IMG/VR virus record: IMGVR_UViG_3300031839_000948
Coordinates: 1 to 49,335 of that record
DNA length: 49,335 bases
Strand: one strand, 5' to 3'
DNA from: a virus
This document shows, piece by piece, positions 13,469 to 21,226 of the stretch. The notes under the pieces were generated by a model. It was not told the origin of the DNA. It saw only the letters and a list, made by a program, of their open reading frames with translations, and made no database searches. The translations under genes were made by a program, and so were the position numbers. Every line of letters starts with the position of its first letter. Position 1 is the stretch's first letter.

Positions 13469-13842
13469 TGTAGGGACATGACCAGCGGACTGTGAGCCAG
13501 TGTAGGGGTGATAGCTGGCTACGGTGTGTGTGAGAGGATGAGAGATGGAGAGAGGGGATAACATCCACTTGCATTGAAACTCATCACAAACAACGTGTGA
13601 TTCCAATCGTGTGTATTGTTCTACATGGGTGTGATTGCAATGGTGGGTATGTATGCATCATGCGCGCATCATGTGTGCGCCGTGCGCGGGTGTGCAGGCG
13701 GGTACCCCCAGGGGGGCGTGTCCCCCCCCGAGACATATCTGATACTATAGATACACCCCTTCTAAAAAAAATACCCATTTTCAAACTGGACTTCCCTACA
13801 TCGTTCTCGTAGGTACTTAAATAGTTTTTCGTTTACCGGGTG

Positions 13843-13871
13843 TTGCTAGAATTTGCTTCTCTTATTACACT
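13843..13871 (+). promoter_or_regulatory. Candidate sigma70-type late promoter
   Basis: TTGCTA (13843-13848) and TACACT (13866-13871) are spaced by exactly 17 bases and point toward the late genes starting at 14011. Four of six and four of six positions match the TTGACA/TATAAT consensus. A second possible minus-10, TATAAT at 13936-13941, has no good partner box. Confidence 0.45.
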
Positions 13872-13941
13872 AGGGGAGGTGGTCGGGAATAGATATACTT
13901 AGTATTAGTTTAAATAGAATAGATAAGTATAAGAATATAAT

Positions 13942-13979
13942 TAGTACTACTTAGAGTAATAACTAGTACTACTTTAGAG
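13942..13979 (+). repeat. TAGTACTACTT direct repeat at 22-base period
   Basis: TAGTACTACTTAGAG (13942-13956) and TAGTACTACTTTAGAG (13964-13979) differ by one inserted T. They lie directly after a TATAAT box and before the first late gene, a suitable place for a late-gene regulator to bind. Confidence 0.65.
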
Positions 13980-13993
13980 ATTGGTGTTAGCGT

Positions 13994-14010
13994 AGTAACA
14001 GGAGGTTACT
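13994..14010 (+). promoter_or_regulatory. Hairpin presenting the first late ribosome site
   Basis: AGTAAC (13994-13999) pairs perfectly with GTTACT (14005-14010), leaving AGGAG as the loop, and ATG 14011 follows at once. An alternative hairpin, GTTA-GCGTAG-TAAC, uses the same TAAC and would free the site. Confidence 0.5.
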
Positions 14011-14403
14011 ATGGACTATGCTGCTGAGGCTAAGGAAGCCCTTAGGTTAGTTACTTTGTTGGAGCGTCAGTTCCACGAGAGTGAACTTTACTGTGAGTCT
14101 GGTATTGAGTCTGACGGAGTCTGGTTTCGCTGGAGTCCTAAGTTACGACAAATACAGTATCGTGAAGACTTAGATGACTCGTGGTCTCATGTGGCCAGAG
14201 TATTTAAGATGGAGATACCGGGTATACTATTAAAGAATGCCGAGGCTTTGTATGAGTCTTGCTTGTCTGAGCAAAGTAGAGTTGCTACTGTTCTTTCAGA
14301 AGCCACTGAGACAGGTGGAGAGTTTGCTGATAGACTAGCGAAGAACTTAAGTGAGGGTAACGAAGATGGCCGCAACATCGGACGCACTAGCGATTACAAC
14401 TGA
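14011..14403 (+). CDS. First late gene, unknown function
   Basis: A 130-residue acidic protein with helical segments AAEAKEALRLVTLLERQF and ILLKNAEALYESCLSEQSRVATVL, and a beta-like core GVWFRWSPKLRQIQYRED. No family recognised. AGGAGG precedes the ATG. The end overlaps the next gene. Its position between the late promoter and the packaging genes is a common place for small late regulators or head proteins. Confidence 0.68.
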   Translation: MDYAAEAKEALRLVTLLERQFHESELYCESGIESDGVWFRWSPKLRQIQYREDLDDSWSHVARVFKMEIPGILLKNAEALYESCLSEQSRVATVLSEATETGGEFADRLAKNLSEGNEDGRNIGRTSDYN

Positions 14404-14566
14404 AGACGTACACTTTGATAGTGTGAGCCCTAAAGAAGCTTTTAAGATTGTTCAAGACGCTATGGCGGCTGGCCAAGAAGCTTTTGATAACGTACCTAAA
14501 GATATTAAAAAGAAGGCCAAGGACTACTCCGAAGGCTCTCTTGTAGACACTGACTTTTCCTCCTAA
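14366..14566 (+). CDS. Small late protein sharing a module with its neighbour
   Basis: From ATG 14366 the 66-residue protein contains EAFKIVQDAMAAGQEAFD followed by KKKAKDYSEGSL. The next protein starts with EAYKKFTAALRRGQAGLD followed by VKKMAMGPAEASL, so the two share a 36-residue module with about a third of positions identical. Function unknown; such short modules may be virion-targeting or scaffold-binding segments. Confidence 0.6.
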   Translation: MAATSDALAITTEDVHFDSVSPKEAFKIVQDAMAAGQEAFDNVPKDIKKKAKDYSEGSLVDTDFSS

Positions 14567-14578
14567 GGAGATACTGAC

Positions 14579-15973
14579 ATGCCTGGACCTCAAGAAATGA
14601 ATGAAGACGAAGCTTATAAAAAGTTTACTGCAGCCCTTCGGCGCGGACAGGCTGGTCTTGATGAGCTTGACCCTGAAGTAAAGAAGATGGCTATGGGTCC
14701 GGCAGAAGCTTCTCTTGATCGTAAGGGGTATGACCTCACCAAGGAAGAACTGGAGAGCCCAGACCGCGAGGGCTTTACGCCTGTAGTTGAGCCGCCCTCT
14801 GACGAAGTAGACCGTAAAGGGTATGACCTTACAAAAGAAGAGCTTGCCAGTCCCGATCGTGAAGGCTCTACTCCTGTAGTTTCTCCACCAAGAGAAGAAT
14901 ACAAGGGGTTTATGGCTCCTTCAGGGATGAGCGACAAACAAACTTCTGCGTGGAAAGCAGGCATTGACGATCGGCTCTTAGATAAGCCTGAAAGGATTCA
15001 GGAGCGTATTGAAGGAGAGCACCCTAAAGAACAACTGATGGACATAATTCGTCGTGCTTCAGAAGGAGACATGGAAGCCATTAAGGATATGGGATACTTT
15101 GGACTTAATGTTGCCTCTATGGTTGGTCCTCAGCAAGCTGCCGCAGACCTTGGTGTAGGCGCTATGGACCTTGCTGAAGGGGATTACGCTGGCGCTGCTA
15201 TGTCTGGGGCTGCAGCAGTACTTCCCGTAATTTCTGCTGGTATGGCAAAGCAGATAATGAAAGGAGACTTTGGCGAAAAGGCTAGAGAACTTTATACTGG
15301 CGCAGGAGACGCTGAATACAGAATGAATCAAGAGCTTCTTAAAACCAGGGGAGAAATGGTTGGAGGAGCCCTAGAAGAAAAAGAAGAAATGGACTGGCTT
15401 CTACAACAAGCCAGGAATGCTGTTAGAGCCGAAGAAGTTCGTAGGACCGGTGGTCAGGCATTTAATTTAGATGAATTGAGAGAGAAGGTGTTTGTTTCGG
15501 AAACGCTTGGTAGTGCAGAGAAATTAAAAGTCTTAAAGGGTGAGTATGGAGATGAGGCCAAAGAACTTTATATAGGTATCATGGAGTCTCAACAAGCTGG
15601 TAGCGATGCTGTTGCAAACATCCTTCGTGGAACAGAAGACACGCTAACTAAATCACCTATGTCTCGTGAAGCTGCAATATTAGACGCGCGAAAAATTGCT
15701 GCTGAAGTAAATGACGATACATACAAGTTAAGAAATTTACTTATTCAGAATTCACCGGACATCGCTCCCATGGACATGGCGAAACTAGACTCTGACTTGA
15801 TGGATGCAACTGGTCATTCTCTTGATGACATCATTGAGGCTGCAAAGCAGGGAAAGACGCTTCCTACTAATGATGAAATGCTTTACAAATCAGCCCAGCA
15901 CCGATCAACGGACCCCTGGGAAAAAGACACCTTTGTTTCAGATCAGCAAAAAGCTTACGAAGCAGAGAAATGA
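14579..15973 (+). CDS. Late protein with internal 31-residue repeat, probable virion component
   Basis: The 464-residue protein begins with the module shared with its neighbour (residues 11-46), then has two tandem copies of a 31-residue unit, DRKGYDLTKEEL followed by SPDREG (starting at residues 47 and 78). A central hydrophobic, Ala/Gly-rich stretch (GPQQAAADLGVGAMDLAEG, AGAAMSGAAAVLPVISAG) could contact membrane; the rest is helical and charged. This mix resembles phage ejection proteins, but no family is recognised. AAGGAG precedes the ATG. It converges with the leftward island starting at 16012, with no visible terminator between. Confidence 0.65.
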   Translation: MPGPQEMNEDEAYKKFTAALRRGQAGLDELDPEVKKMAMGPAEASLDRKGYDLTKEELESPDREGFTPVVEPPSDEVDRKGYDLTKEELASPDREGSTPVVSPPREEYKGFMAPSGMSDKQTSAWKAGIDDRLLDKPERIQERIEGEHPKEQLMDIIRRASEGDMEAIKDMGYFGLNVASMVGPQQAAADLGVGAMDLAEGDYAGAAMSGAAAVLPVISAGMAKQIMKGDFGEKARELYTGAGDAEYRMNQELLKTRGEMVGGALEEKEEMDWLLQQARNAVRAEEVRRTGGQAFNLDELREKVFVSETLGSAEKLKVLKGEYGDEAKELYIGIMESQQAGSDAVANILRGTEDTLTKSPMSREAAILDARKIAAEVNDDTYKLRNLLIQNSPDIAPMDMAKLDSDLMDATGHSLDDIIEAAKQGKTLPTNDEMLYKSAQHRSTDPWEKDTFVSDQQKAYEAEK

Positions 15974-16011
15974 TGGTTGAGTCTATTAGGCGCGGGGAAG
16001 GTAGATAAAGG

Positions 16012-16125
16012 TCAGTAGCCTTTCTTCTTCTTATCCATTGAGTAAGCAATGGCTGCGGCCTGCTTCTTGGGCTTGCCCTCGCGCACAAGCTTAGCGATCT
16101 TCTTTCCGATAGATTTCTTGCTCAC
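16012..16125 (-). CDS. Small basic phage protein, 37 residues
   Basis: A short gene on the minus strand starting at GTG 16125, overlapping the previous stop as GTGA. The product includes IGKKIAKLVREGKPKKQ, then AAAIAYSMDKKKKGY. Small basic proteins of this pattern (KLVREGKPKKQA-AIAYS) are common in phage genomes; they may bind nucleic acid. It is below the usual size limit for automatic gene calls. Confidence 0.7.
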   Translation of the reverse strand: MSKKSIGKKIAKLVREGKPKKQAAAIAYSMDKKKKGY

Positions 16126-16436
16126 CACTTTACCTTGTTTGCCCAGTATGCTGCGCTCATTACGCCTCTGGCTATGTTCTTTCGATGACGGGCCTTAAAG
16201 CTTTTCCTCTTAGCCTTCATTCGAGCAGACTCACCTGACTTAGGCTTACCAGCAGTGCTTGCGCCCTGCTCTCCAAACCTAATAGTCTTTACTTTGCACC
16301 CTTTCTTAGCAACGACAACGTGGCTCTTCTTAGGATGGCTAGGTGTTCTCTTGGGTTTGTTTACTCCCTTTACACCAGCAGACTTAACTCTTGATGCTAC
16401 TTTCTTGGCGAAGTTCTTTCCGCATGAAGAAGCCAT
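16122..16436 (-). CDS. Basic conserved phage protein, unknown function
   Basis: The 104-residue, lysine- and arginine-rich protein contains KSHVVVAKKGCKVKTIRFGE, SGESARMKAKRKSFKARH and a C-terminal MSAAYWANKVKW. I recall proteins with this KTIRFGEQG...SFKARH...AYWANKVKW pattern from many environmental phages, always of unknown function. High charge suggests nucleic-acid binding, perhaps packaged with DNA. ATG 16436 overlaps the previous stop as TAATG. Confidence 0.75.
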   Translation of the reverse strand: MASSCGKNFAKKVASRVKSAGVKGVNKPKRTPSHPKKSHVVVAKKGCKVKTIRFGEQGASTAGKPKSGESARMKAKRKSFKARHRKNIARGVMSAAYWANKVKW

Positions 16437-16765
16437 TAGTAGTCCTTTTTAGCATTAGGGTTCGGAGGTGAAGCGAGCGCTTGACCAATAGATTCGCGCT
16501 TTGATAAAGCTTTTTCTTCTTCCATTCCCGCTATTGACCCAAGTACGTCTCCACCAGCAGCAAGACCAGGGTTACCCGTAGCAGCACCGCCTACTTTAGA
16601 TGCAAGGCTTAGTGCTTTTCCAAGAATACCAAAAAATCCCGCTTTCTTTTTTTGTTTTTTAGACTCCGCTAAAAGCCTAATGTTTTCTGCACCGCGAGTT
16701 TGGTCAGCAGGTTGCCGACCAAACTCTTGGCGACCGTATCTAAAACTATCGCGATTTAAGGTCAT
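16436..16765 (-). CDS. Small protein with hydrophobic Gly/Ala segment
   Basis: The 109-residue protein has a polar N-terminus (RYGRQEFGRQPADQTRG), a basic SKKQKKK patch, then a Gly/Ala-rich segment FFGILGKALSLASKVGGAA that could be amphipathic or membrane-active, and a polar tail. This is reminiscent of small ejection-type virion proteins but no family is recognised. It overlaps the upstream gene by 20 bases. Confidence 0.62.
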   Translation of the reverse strand: MTLNRDSFRYGRQEFGRQPADQTRGAENIRLLAESKKQKKKAGFFGILGKALSLASKVGGAATGNPGLAAGGDVLGSIAGMEEEKALSKRESIGQALASPPNPNAKKDY

Positions 16766-17072
16766 CTCTCACCAAGTAGTCTACTTTGCAGAAGGTGTAT
16801 TCCTTCCCACCTGAACTTACTGTAGCTTGTCGTCCAGAGGCGCACTTAAATGTAATCTGTTGGAATGCATGGATAAGATCACTTTGGTTTTCAAATGTCA
16901 ATTCAACAGGTCCGCTTGAAGTAAACACTGTAAAAGAAAGGCTCTGCTTTAGCTGTGCCTTTGGCCTACCAACCTTCTTTACGGGCTTTGGGTCAACGAT
17001 TTCAGTAACTCCTTCATCCTTGATAACAATATCAGTTGTCTTAGTTACTTTACCTTTTGGTGTCCTAGCCAT
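16746..17072 (-). CDS. Small late-region protein, unknown function
   Basis: The 108-residue protein has a basic N-terminus (MARTPKGKVTKTTDIVIKDE, then KPVKKVGRPKAQ, an AT-hook-like GRP) followed by a beta-rich domain SLSFTVFTSSGPVELTFENQ and EYTFCKVDYLV. The GRP core within basic residues could contact the minor groove. ATG 17072 has GGAG eight bases upstream. It is the first gene of the leftward island. Confidence 0.65.
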   Translation of the reverse strand: MARTPKGKVTKTTDIVIKDEGVTEIVDPKPVKKVGRPKAQLKQSLSFTVFTSSGPVELTFENQSDLIHAFQQITFKCASGRQATVSSGGKEYTFCKVDYLVRDDLKSR

Positions 17073-17093
17073 TTTTTGCTCCTTAAATATTAT

Positions 17094-17158
17094 TGTACCA
17101 GATAAACCACTTGATTTACTGGTACATTACTTATATGCGTTGTAACAACAAGTTACAA
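17094..17158. promoter_or_regulatory. Two perfect inverted repeats between divergent genes
   Basis: TGTACCAG (17094-17101) and CTGGTACA (17119-17126) are a perfect eight-base inverted repeat 17 bases apart. TTGTAAC (17140-17146) and GTTACAA (17152-17158) form a seven-pair hairpin with loop AACAA in front of the ribosome site of the packaging operon. The first could be an operator controlling the divergent island and the second an mRNA structure. Confidence 0.55.
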
Positions 17159-17176
17159 ATGGAAGTGGAGATAACA

Positions 17177-17464
17177 ATGCCTGATGACAGCAAGCCAGTA
17201 TCCGATCCAAGATTTTCTCTTCAGTCTTATGACGGGATCCTTCACGTATGTGAAGACGTACTTAAGAACTACCGGATGGGCATTATTGAAAAAGGAGATG
17301 TCAGTGCAATGATGAGCATCATTACTGTATCAAGACAAACTCTTTCAGATAAAAAGAAGTGGGAAAAGCCAAAGAACCCAGCAGTTGAAGAGGCTCAAAG
17401 TGTCAGCACAATGCTTACGTCTTCGGGTCCATTTAATCTTTTGCAGGAACGTAAAGTTCAGTGA
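17177..17464 (+). CDS. Candidate small terminase subunit
   Basis: From ATG 17177, behind GGAG, the 95-residue protein includes GILHVCEDVLKNYRMGIIEK and SAMMSIITVSRQTLSDKKKW, then a polar tail. It is assigned only because it lies immediately before, and overlaps by GTGA, the large terminase gene and is short and helical as small terminases are. No DNA-binding motif is certain. The reading back to 17093 runs through the inverted repeats and is not used. Confidence 0.45.
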   Translation: MPDDSKPVSDPRFSLQSYDGILHVCEDVLKNYRMGIIEKGDVSAMMSIITVSRQTLSDKKKWEKPKNPAVEEAQSVSTMLTSSGPFNLLQERKVQ

Positions 17465-19080
17465 GCTTGATTCTTCCTGATCAACCTGGCTTTTGGGATC
17501 CTGAAAACTATTGCCACTTAAACAAAGTTAGAGCAAAGAGTGGAGCCCTTGTTCCATTTCAGCTTTGGGACCATCAGCGCATTTTAGCTGCAGCAGTTAA
17601 TCAATGCTACGCAGATAATAAGTGGCTTGTTCACGTAAAACCAAGGCAAGAAGGCAGCAGTACTTTCTTTACGTGTGTAGCAACACAACACGCAATGTTT
17701 AGAAAAGGTTGTCGTGTTGGACTGTTAGCACACAAAAAACAAATGGCTCAGAACCTATCTGAGATGGCTGTCCGTTTCCATAGACATATGCCAACGCAAC
17801 TTAAGCCTAAGAAAACCACAGGTTTAAAGCGTACTTTGGAGTTTCCTGGTCTTGATAGCAGAATGGTTGTGGCTTCTGTAAACGATGAAGAGCCACTCCG
17901 TGGTGAAACAGTTCAGGTTTTAATGGCTACTGAGATATCGGCGTGGTCTGAAATTGCAGGACCAGAGGCTTGGACATCAGCACTAAACGCTGTTCCAGGA
18001 AATGGAGGCTTTGTTATCGCTGAGTCAACTCCTAGATACCATGGAGACCAGCTACATGAAATCTGTATGGATTCAGAAAATCCACACAGCAAATGGATGA
18101 AAGTTTTTGTTCCATGGACAATGGTGAATGAGTATTCAGTCACACCACCACCCATGTGGAAACCAGACGCACTTATAAAAGAATACTCTGATGCAAACTC
18201 TCTAACAGCAGCGCAGGCTTTCTGGATGCAGACAGAAGGCTTGCAGAAGTGCAGGAATAACCTAGATAAGTTTAGAGCAGAGTACCCAGTTAATGAGCTT
18301 GATTGTTGGGTCATGGCTGGAGAGTCAATATTTAATACTAAACGACTAGTAGAGATGCTGGATCTAATCGATAAAGGCACTGGTCTTAATGTTGAAGTAG
18401 ACCCATATGTTCAGTTTACTCCACCAAAAGAAGAAAGCAGGTATTTAATCTTTTGTGATCCTGCGGGTTCTTGGGCATCAAGAGATATGTTTGGTGTTCA
18501 GATTATTGATATAGATAATTGTGAACAAGTTGCTGAGTACCTTGGGCATAGCGAAGCATTTAAAATGTCTGACCTTCTTATGAAGTGGTCCGCTGAGCAC
18601 AACAATGCTAGAATTTATATTGAAGCCAATGGTGTTGGTGAGGCAGTTCTCTCTCACCTTTTAGCTTCTGGTTGCAGAAACGTTTACCACAGAAAAGCAA
18701 GCATGAACTATAAGGGTAGTAGTTCTCGTATCCCTGGTTGGTATTCAACTGCGAAAAGCAAGGCTCAGGCTATTAGCTTTTTACAAGAGATTATTGAAGA
18801 TGGGTCTCTTACTTTGCATTCAACTCGATGCGTGCGCCAATTGATTAACTATCGCGGACAATGGGATAAGCTTTCCCGAGATTCTCACGGAGGTCACTAT
18901 GACCTTGCAGCAGCTATGTCTGGCGCAGCTTGGGCTTGGCGTGTTGAGATCGGTGCTAAATGGGATAATCGCAAGCTTTCTAATACAGAAATAGCTAATA
19001 AAAACTGGAAAAGATTGATGAGGAAAATTGATAAAGCCTCTACAATGTCTTCAAATAGTCCATGGGGAACCCACAAATGA
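17461..19080 (+). CDS. terL: Terminase large subunit (packaging ATPase/nuclease)
   Basis: The 539-residue protein has an ATPase half with VKPRQEGSST in the Walker A position (about 59-68), VQVLMATEISAW as Walker B/catalytic Glu (Glu158), a following AESTP coupling motif, and an RNase H-like nuclease half with RYLIFCDPAGSWASRD, ARIYIEANGVGE and GGHYDLAAA supplying the three acidic residues. It cuts concatemers and pumps DNA through the portal. The P-loop lacks the usual Gly-Lys-Ser/Thr. The start is GTG 17461, coupled to the preceding gene. Confidence 0.9.
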   Translation: MSLILPDQPGFWDPENYCHLNKVRAKSGALVPFQLWDHQRILAAAVNQCYADNKWLVHVKPRQEGSSTFFTCVATQHAMFRKGCRVGLLAHKKQMAQNLSEMAVRFHRHMPTQLKPKKTTGLKRTLEFPGLDSRMVVASVNDEEPLRGETVQVLMATEISAWSEIAGPEAWTSALNAVPGNGGFVIAESTPRYHGDQLHEICMDSENPHSKWMKVFVPWTMVNEYSVTPPPMWKPDALIKEYSDANSLTAAQAFWMQTEGLQKCRNNLDKFRAEYPVNELDCWVMAGESIFNTKRLVEMLDLIDKGTGLNVEVDPYVQFTPPKEESRYLIFCDPAGSWASRDMFGVQIIDIDNCEQVAEYLGHSEAFKMSDLLMKWSAEHNNARIYIEANGVGEAVLSHLLASGCRNVYHRKASMNYKGSSSRIPGWYSTAKSKAQAISFLQEIIEDGSLTLHSTRCVRQLINYRGQWDKLSRDSHGGHYDLAAAMSGAAWAWRVEIGAKWDNRKLSNTEIANKNWKRLMRKIDKASTMSSNSPWGTHK

Positions 19081-20846
19081 GCGCTTCTTACTCAGATATG
19101 GAACAATTTTCTAAAGAAGAGAAAGAAGTAAACAAGCTTTCTACTCTTATTTTCCAGACAGAAGAAAACTTTAAAAAGAATCGTGCTGAAGAGTTGATTC
19201 GTAATCTTGCTTACTATCGTGGCGAGTTCTGGCAGGGCGATGGGTACTCTGTTGGTACAGCGCAAGACACAGCACGAAAGTACAATGCAGTACAGAATGA
19301 AGTATTTCCTATTGTAGATACAATTGCGTCTTCTCTTGCTATGGACCTTCCTCAAGTAGAAGCAATTGATCAAAGAGAAACAGCATACAAAGTCCCTTCT
19401 CGAACGCAAGACCCTACATTTTCTGGCCGAAGAGTTGCCTCTGCTCTGAACTTTTTTGCAGAAGAAGATTCTTTAGATGAAAGCCTTCGAGAGCTTATTC
19501 TTCATGCGCTTATATTTGATATGAGTGTAATCAAGGTGATGTGGTCATCTGACCTTGGGCGACCGATCTGGAGAACAAAGCTACCGTGGGAGGTTCATTT
19601 TGATCCCAACGCAAAGCGCGTTGAGGATGCAATGTGGTGCTTTGAGCGGTTTGTTATCCACATGGAAGACCTAAAGTCTCGCATTGATAAGGGGGTATAC
19701 TCAAAGCCAAAGAAGACTATTAAGGGTGACACATACCCAAGAAGTCTTGTTTACAATCAAATGAAGGACGAAGCAGAAATTAAGCTTCGTGATGCTGGTC
19801 TAAAAGAGTACGTTTCTCTTGTTGAGTTTTGGGACTTTAAGCACAACAAGCTTTACCATATGCATCCAGATACCAAACAGATCCTAATGGAGTCTGAGAT
19901 ACCTTATGGTAGACCTTATGAAGTACTTGTTTTTCATCCTGGGATTGGTAGGATTCGTGGCATATCTGATGTTAGTTTGGTTGCGCCTATCCAGCGAGAC
20001 ATCAATGAACTGGTAAGCGCACGAAGAGAGGTTGTTGCCCGTCTTCCACGACGCATGATGATTGACTCTAAGCTGTTTCGTTCAGATGATGAGTTTGAAA
20101 GATTTAAGAATGCTAAAACCTGGGAGCCAACCCTTGTTCAAGGGCCTCCTGATGGAACAATAGACCAGCATATTTTTGTTAGTCCTGAAATGCCCACAAC
20201 GTTTGATTTTAATCAGCACCTTGCTCAATCAGTAGACTCTATTCGCTGGCTTCCAGGAATGGGTGACTACCAGCAGGGGCAAGTAAAGAACATCCGTACC
20301 GCTGCAGAAGCAAACATGATTAGGTCTGCTATTGAGGGACGTCTAGCAATTCGGTCTAGAAAAGTTGTCCGTGTTGTGACTACAATGTTTAGAAAAGCTC
20401 TTGATGCTTTTAAGTGGGCCATTGTTCATGATGATGTTTCAGGAATTAACTTTGATAGAATATCAATGCTTGTTCAGGATGACGTTGATCCTGGAGTCTT
20501 TAGGGAAGAAGTGGTAGAAAAAGCAACTCGATTCCGGTTGCTTCCGTTTAGTCCTCTTATGGAAGACAAGGTTGCTAGACGATCACATCTTGTTGATCTT
20601 CTTATGCCTCTATCTTCTGGTGGACCAATGTCAGAAGCTATAGATCAAAGTGAACTTGCACGAGAAATTGTAGATTCGTTTGGATTTAGGCCATCTCTCG
20701 TAAAGAAAGATGCTCCAGAACAAGCAGAAGTTGAAAATGAAGAAATGCCTATGGACCCAGCAGCGTCAGCTATTGAGGACATGGCCGCAATGGGAGCAAA
20801 CCCAATGATTGGGTTGCCCACTATGCCCGGTATGGGCGAGTCTTAG
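19077..20846 (+). CDS. Portal protein
   Basis: The 589-residue protein directly follows the terminase (ATGA overlap) and has portal-like features: RNLAYYRGEFWQGDGYSVG, YNAVQNEVFPIVDTIASSL, LILHALIFDMSVIKVMWS, LPWEVHFDPNAK, a DEAEIKLRDAG helix, VSLVAPIQRDINEL and a long C-terminal helical stretch. This matches portals of podoviruses and N4/P22-like groups in size and order. The dodecameric ring at a capsid vertex passes DNA and binds the adaptor. The Met- and Pro-rich C-terminus is probably flexible. Confidence 0.82.
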   Translation: MSASYSDMEQFSKEEKEVNKLSTLIFQTEENFKKNRAEELIRNLAYYRGEFWQGDGYSVGTAQDTARKYNAVQNEVFPIVDTIASSLAMDLPQVEAIDQRETAYKVPSRTQDPTFSGRRVASALNFFAEEDSLDESLRELILHALIFDMSVIKVMWSSDLGRPIWRTKLPWEVHFDPNAKRVEDAMWCFERFVIHMEDLKSRIDKGVYSKPKKTIKGDTYPRSLVYNQMKDEAEIKLRDAGLKEYVSLVEFWDFKHNKLYHMHPDTKQILMESEIPYGRPYEVLVFHPGIGRIRGISDVSLVAPIQRDINELVSARREVVARLPRRMMIDSKLFRSDDEFERFKNAKTWEPTLVQGPPDGTIDQHIFVSPEMPTTFDFNQHLAQSVDSIRWLPGMGDYQQGQVKNIRTAAEANMIRSAIEGRLAIRSRKVVRVVTTMFRKALDAFKWAIVHDDVSGINFDRISMLVQDDVDPGVFREEVVEKATRFRLLPFSPLMEDKVARRSHLVDLLMPLSSGGPMSEAIDQSELAREIVDSFGFRPSLVKKDAPEQAEVENEEMPMDPAASAIEDMAAMGANPMIGLPTMPGMGES

Positions 20847-20854
20847 GAGACATA

Positions 20855-21226
20855 ATGAAGATGAACTTTCACGATATCGCTAAAAAAGCCCATGGTGGAG
20901 ATAAGGAGTCCATGACTCTTCTAATCATTGAAGCACCAAAAGGAATGCAAGGGGACCGATCTGCAGAAGAGTTTGCAGAGTACCTTGCTTCTGATTCTGG
21001 AGCTTGTAAGAAAATGGAAGATATGGACTATACTTCTAAGAATACTTTCGATGCTTATGCTGAAGAGCACTCAGAAGAAGGCCCTCATGATCTTCAGTCT
21101 GATCTTCAAGGATTGATTGATAACTGGACAGAAAGAGACCCAAGCACGCTAGCGGGTCAATACTACGAAGACTTGAAGTCGGTAATGGATCGGCAGTTTG
21201 GTACACAAGAAGGTGGAGAAGAATAA
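20855..21226 (+). CDS. Small late protein, unknown function
   Basis: A 123-residue acidic protein, MKMNFHDIAKKAHGGDKESM, with helices SAEEFAEYLASDSGACKKM and DLQSDLQGLIDNWTE, ending GGEE. No family recognised. GGAG precedes the ATG, and its GGTGGAGAAGAATAATG end supplies the next ribosome site and a TAATG overlap. Its place between portal and scaffold is often held by proteases or small head proteins, but no catalytic motif is visible. Confidence 0.65.
   Translation: MKMNFHDIAKKAHGGDKESMTLLIIEAPKGMQGDRSAEEFAEYLASDSGACKKMEDMDYTSKNTFDAYAEEHSEEGPHDLQSDLQGLIDNWTERDPSTLAGQYYEDLKSVMDRQFGTQEGGEE

Larger units (their letters stand above)
13274..14010. other. Gene-free early/late divergence region
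   Basis: This 737-base stretch has only overlapping low-complexity readings on both strands and no credible gene. It holds the leader described at 13288-13354, a hairpin ATTCCCC-GAA-GGGGGAT near 13385-13401, a 13-base direct repeat (13434, 13456), alternating purine-pyrimidine GTGTGCGC tracts (13651-13700) with palindrome ATGCGCGCAT, a G6/C6 hairpin (13711-13727), an A/T-rich segment (13740-13990), a sigma70-like promoter and a second pair of direct repeats (13942, 13964). A replication origin plus late promoter is a reasonable guess. Confidence 0.55.

Noticed and set aside
13242-13812. Several overlapping frames in the early/late divergence
   Set aside because: They occur on both strands in low-complexity sequence, none has a ribosome site and their products are His/Thr/Arg/Cys-rich without structure.
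17913-18380. 155-residue open frame opposite the terminase
   Set aside because: Antisense to conserved nuclease and ATPase segments, no ribosome site and no neighbours in that direction.
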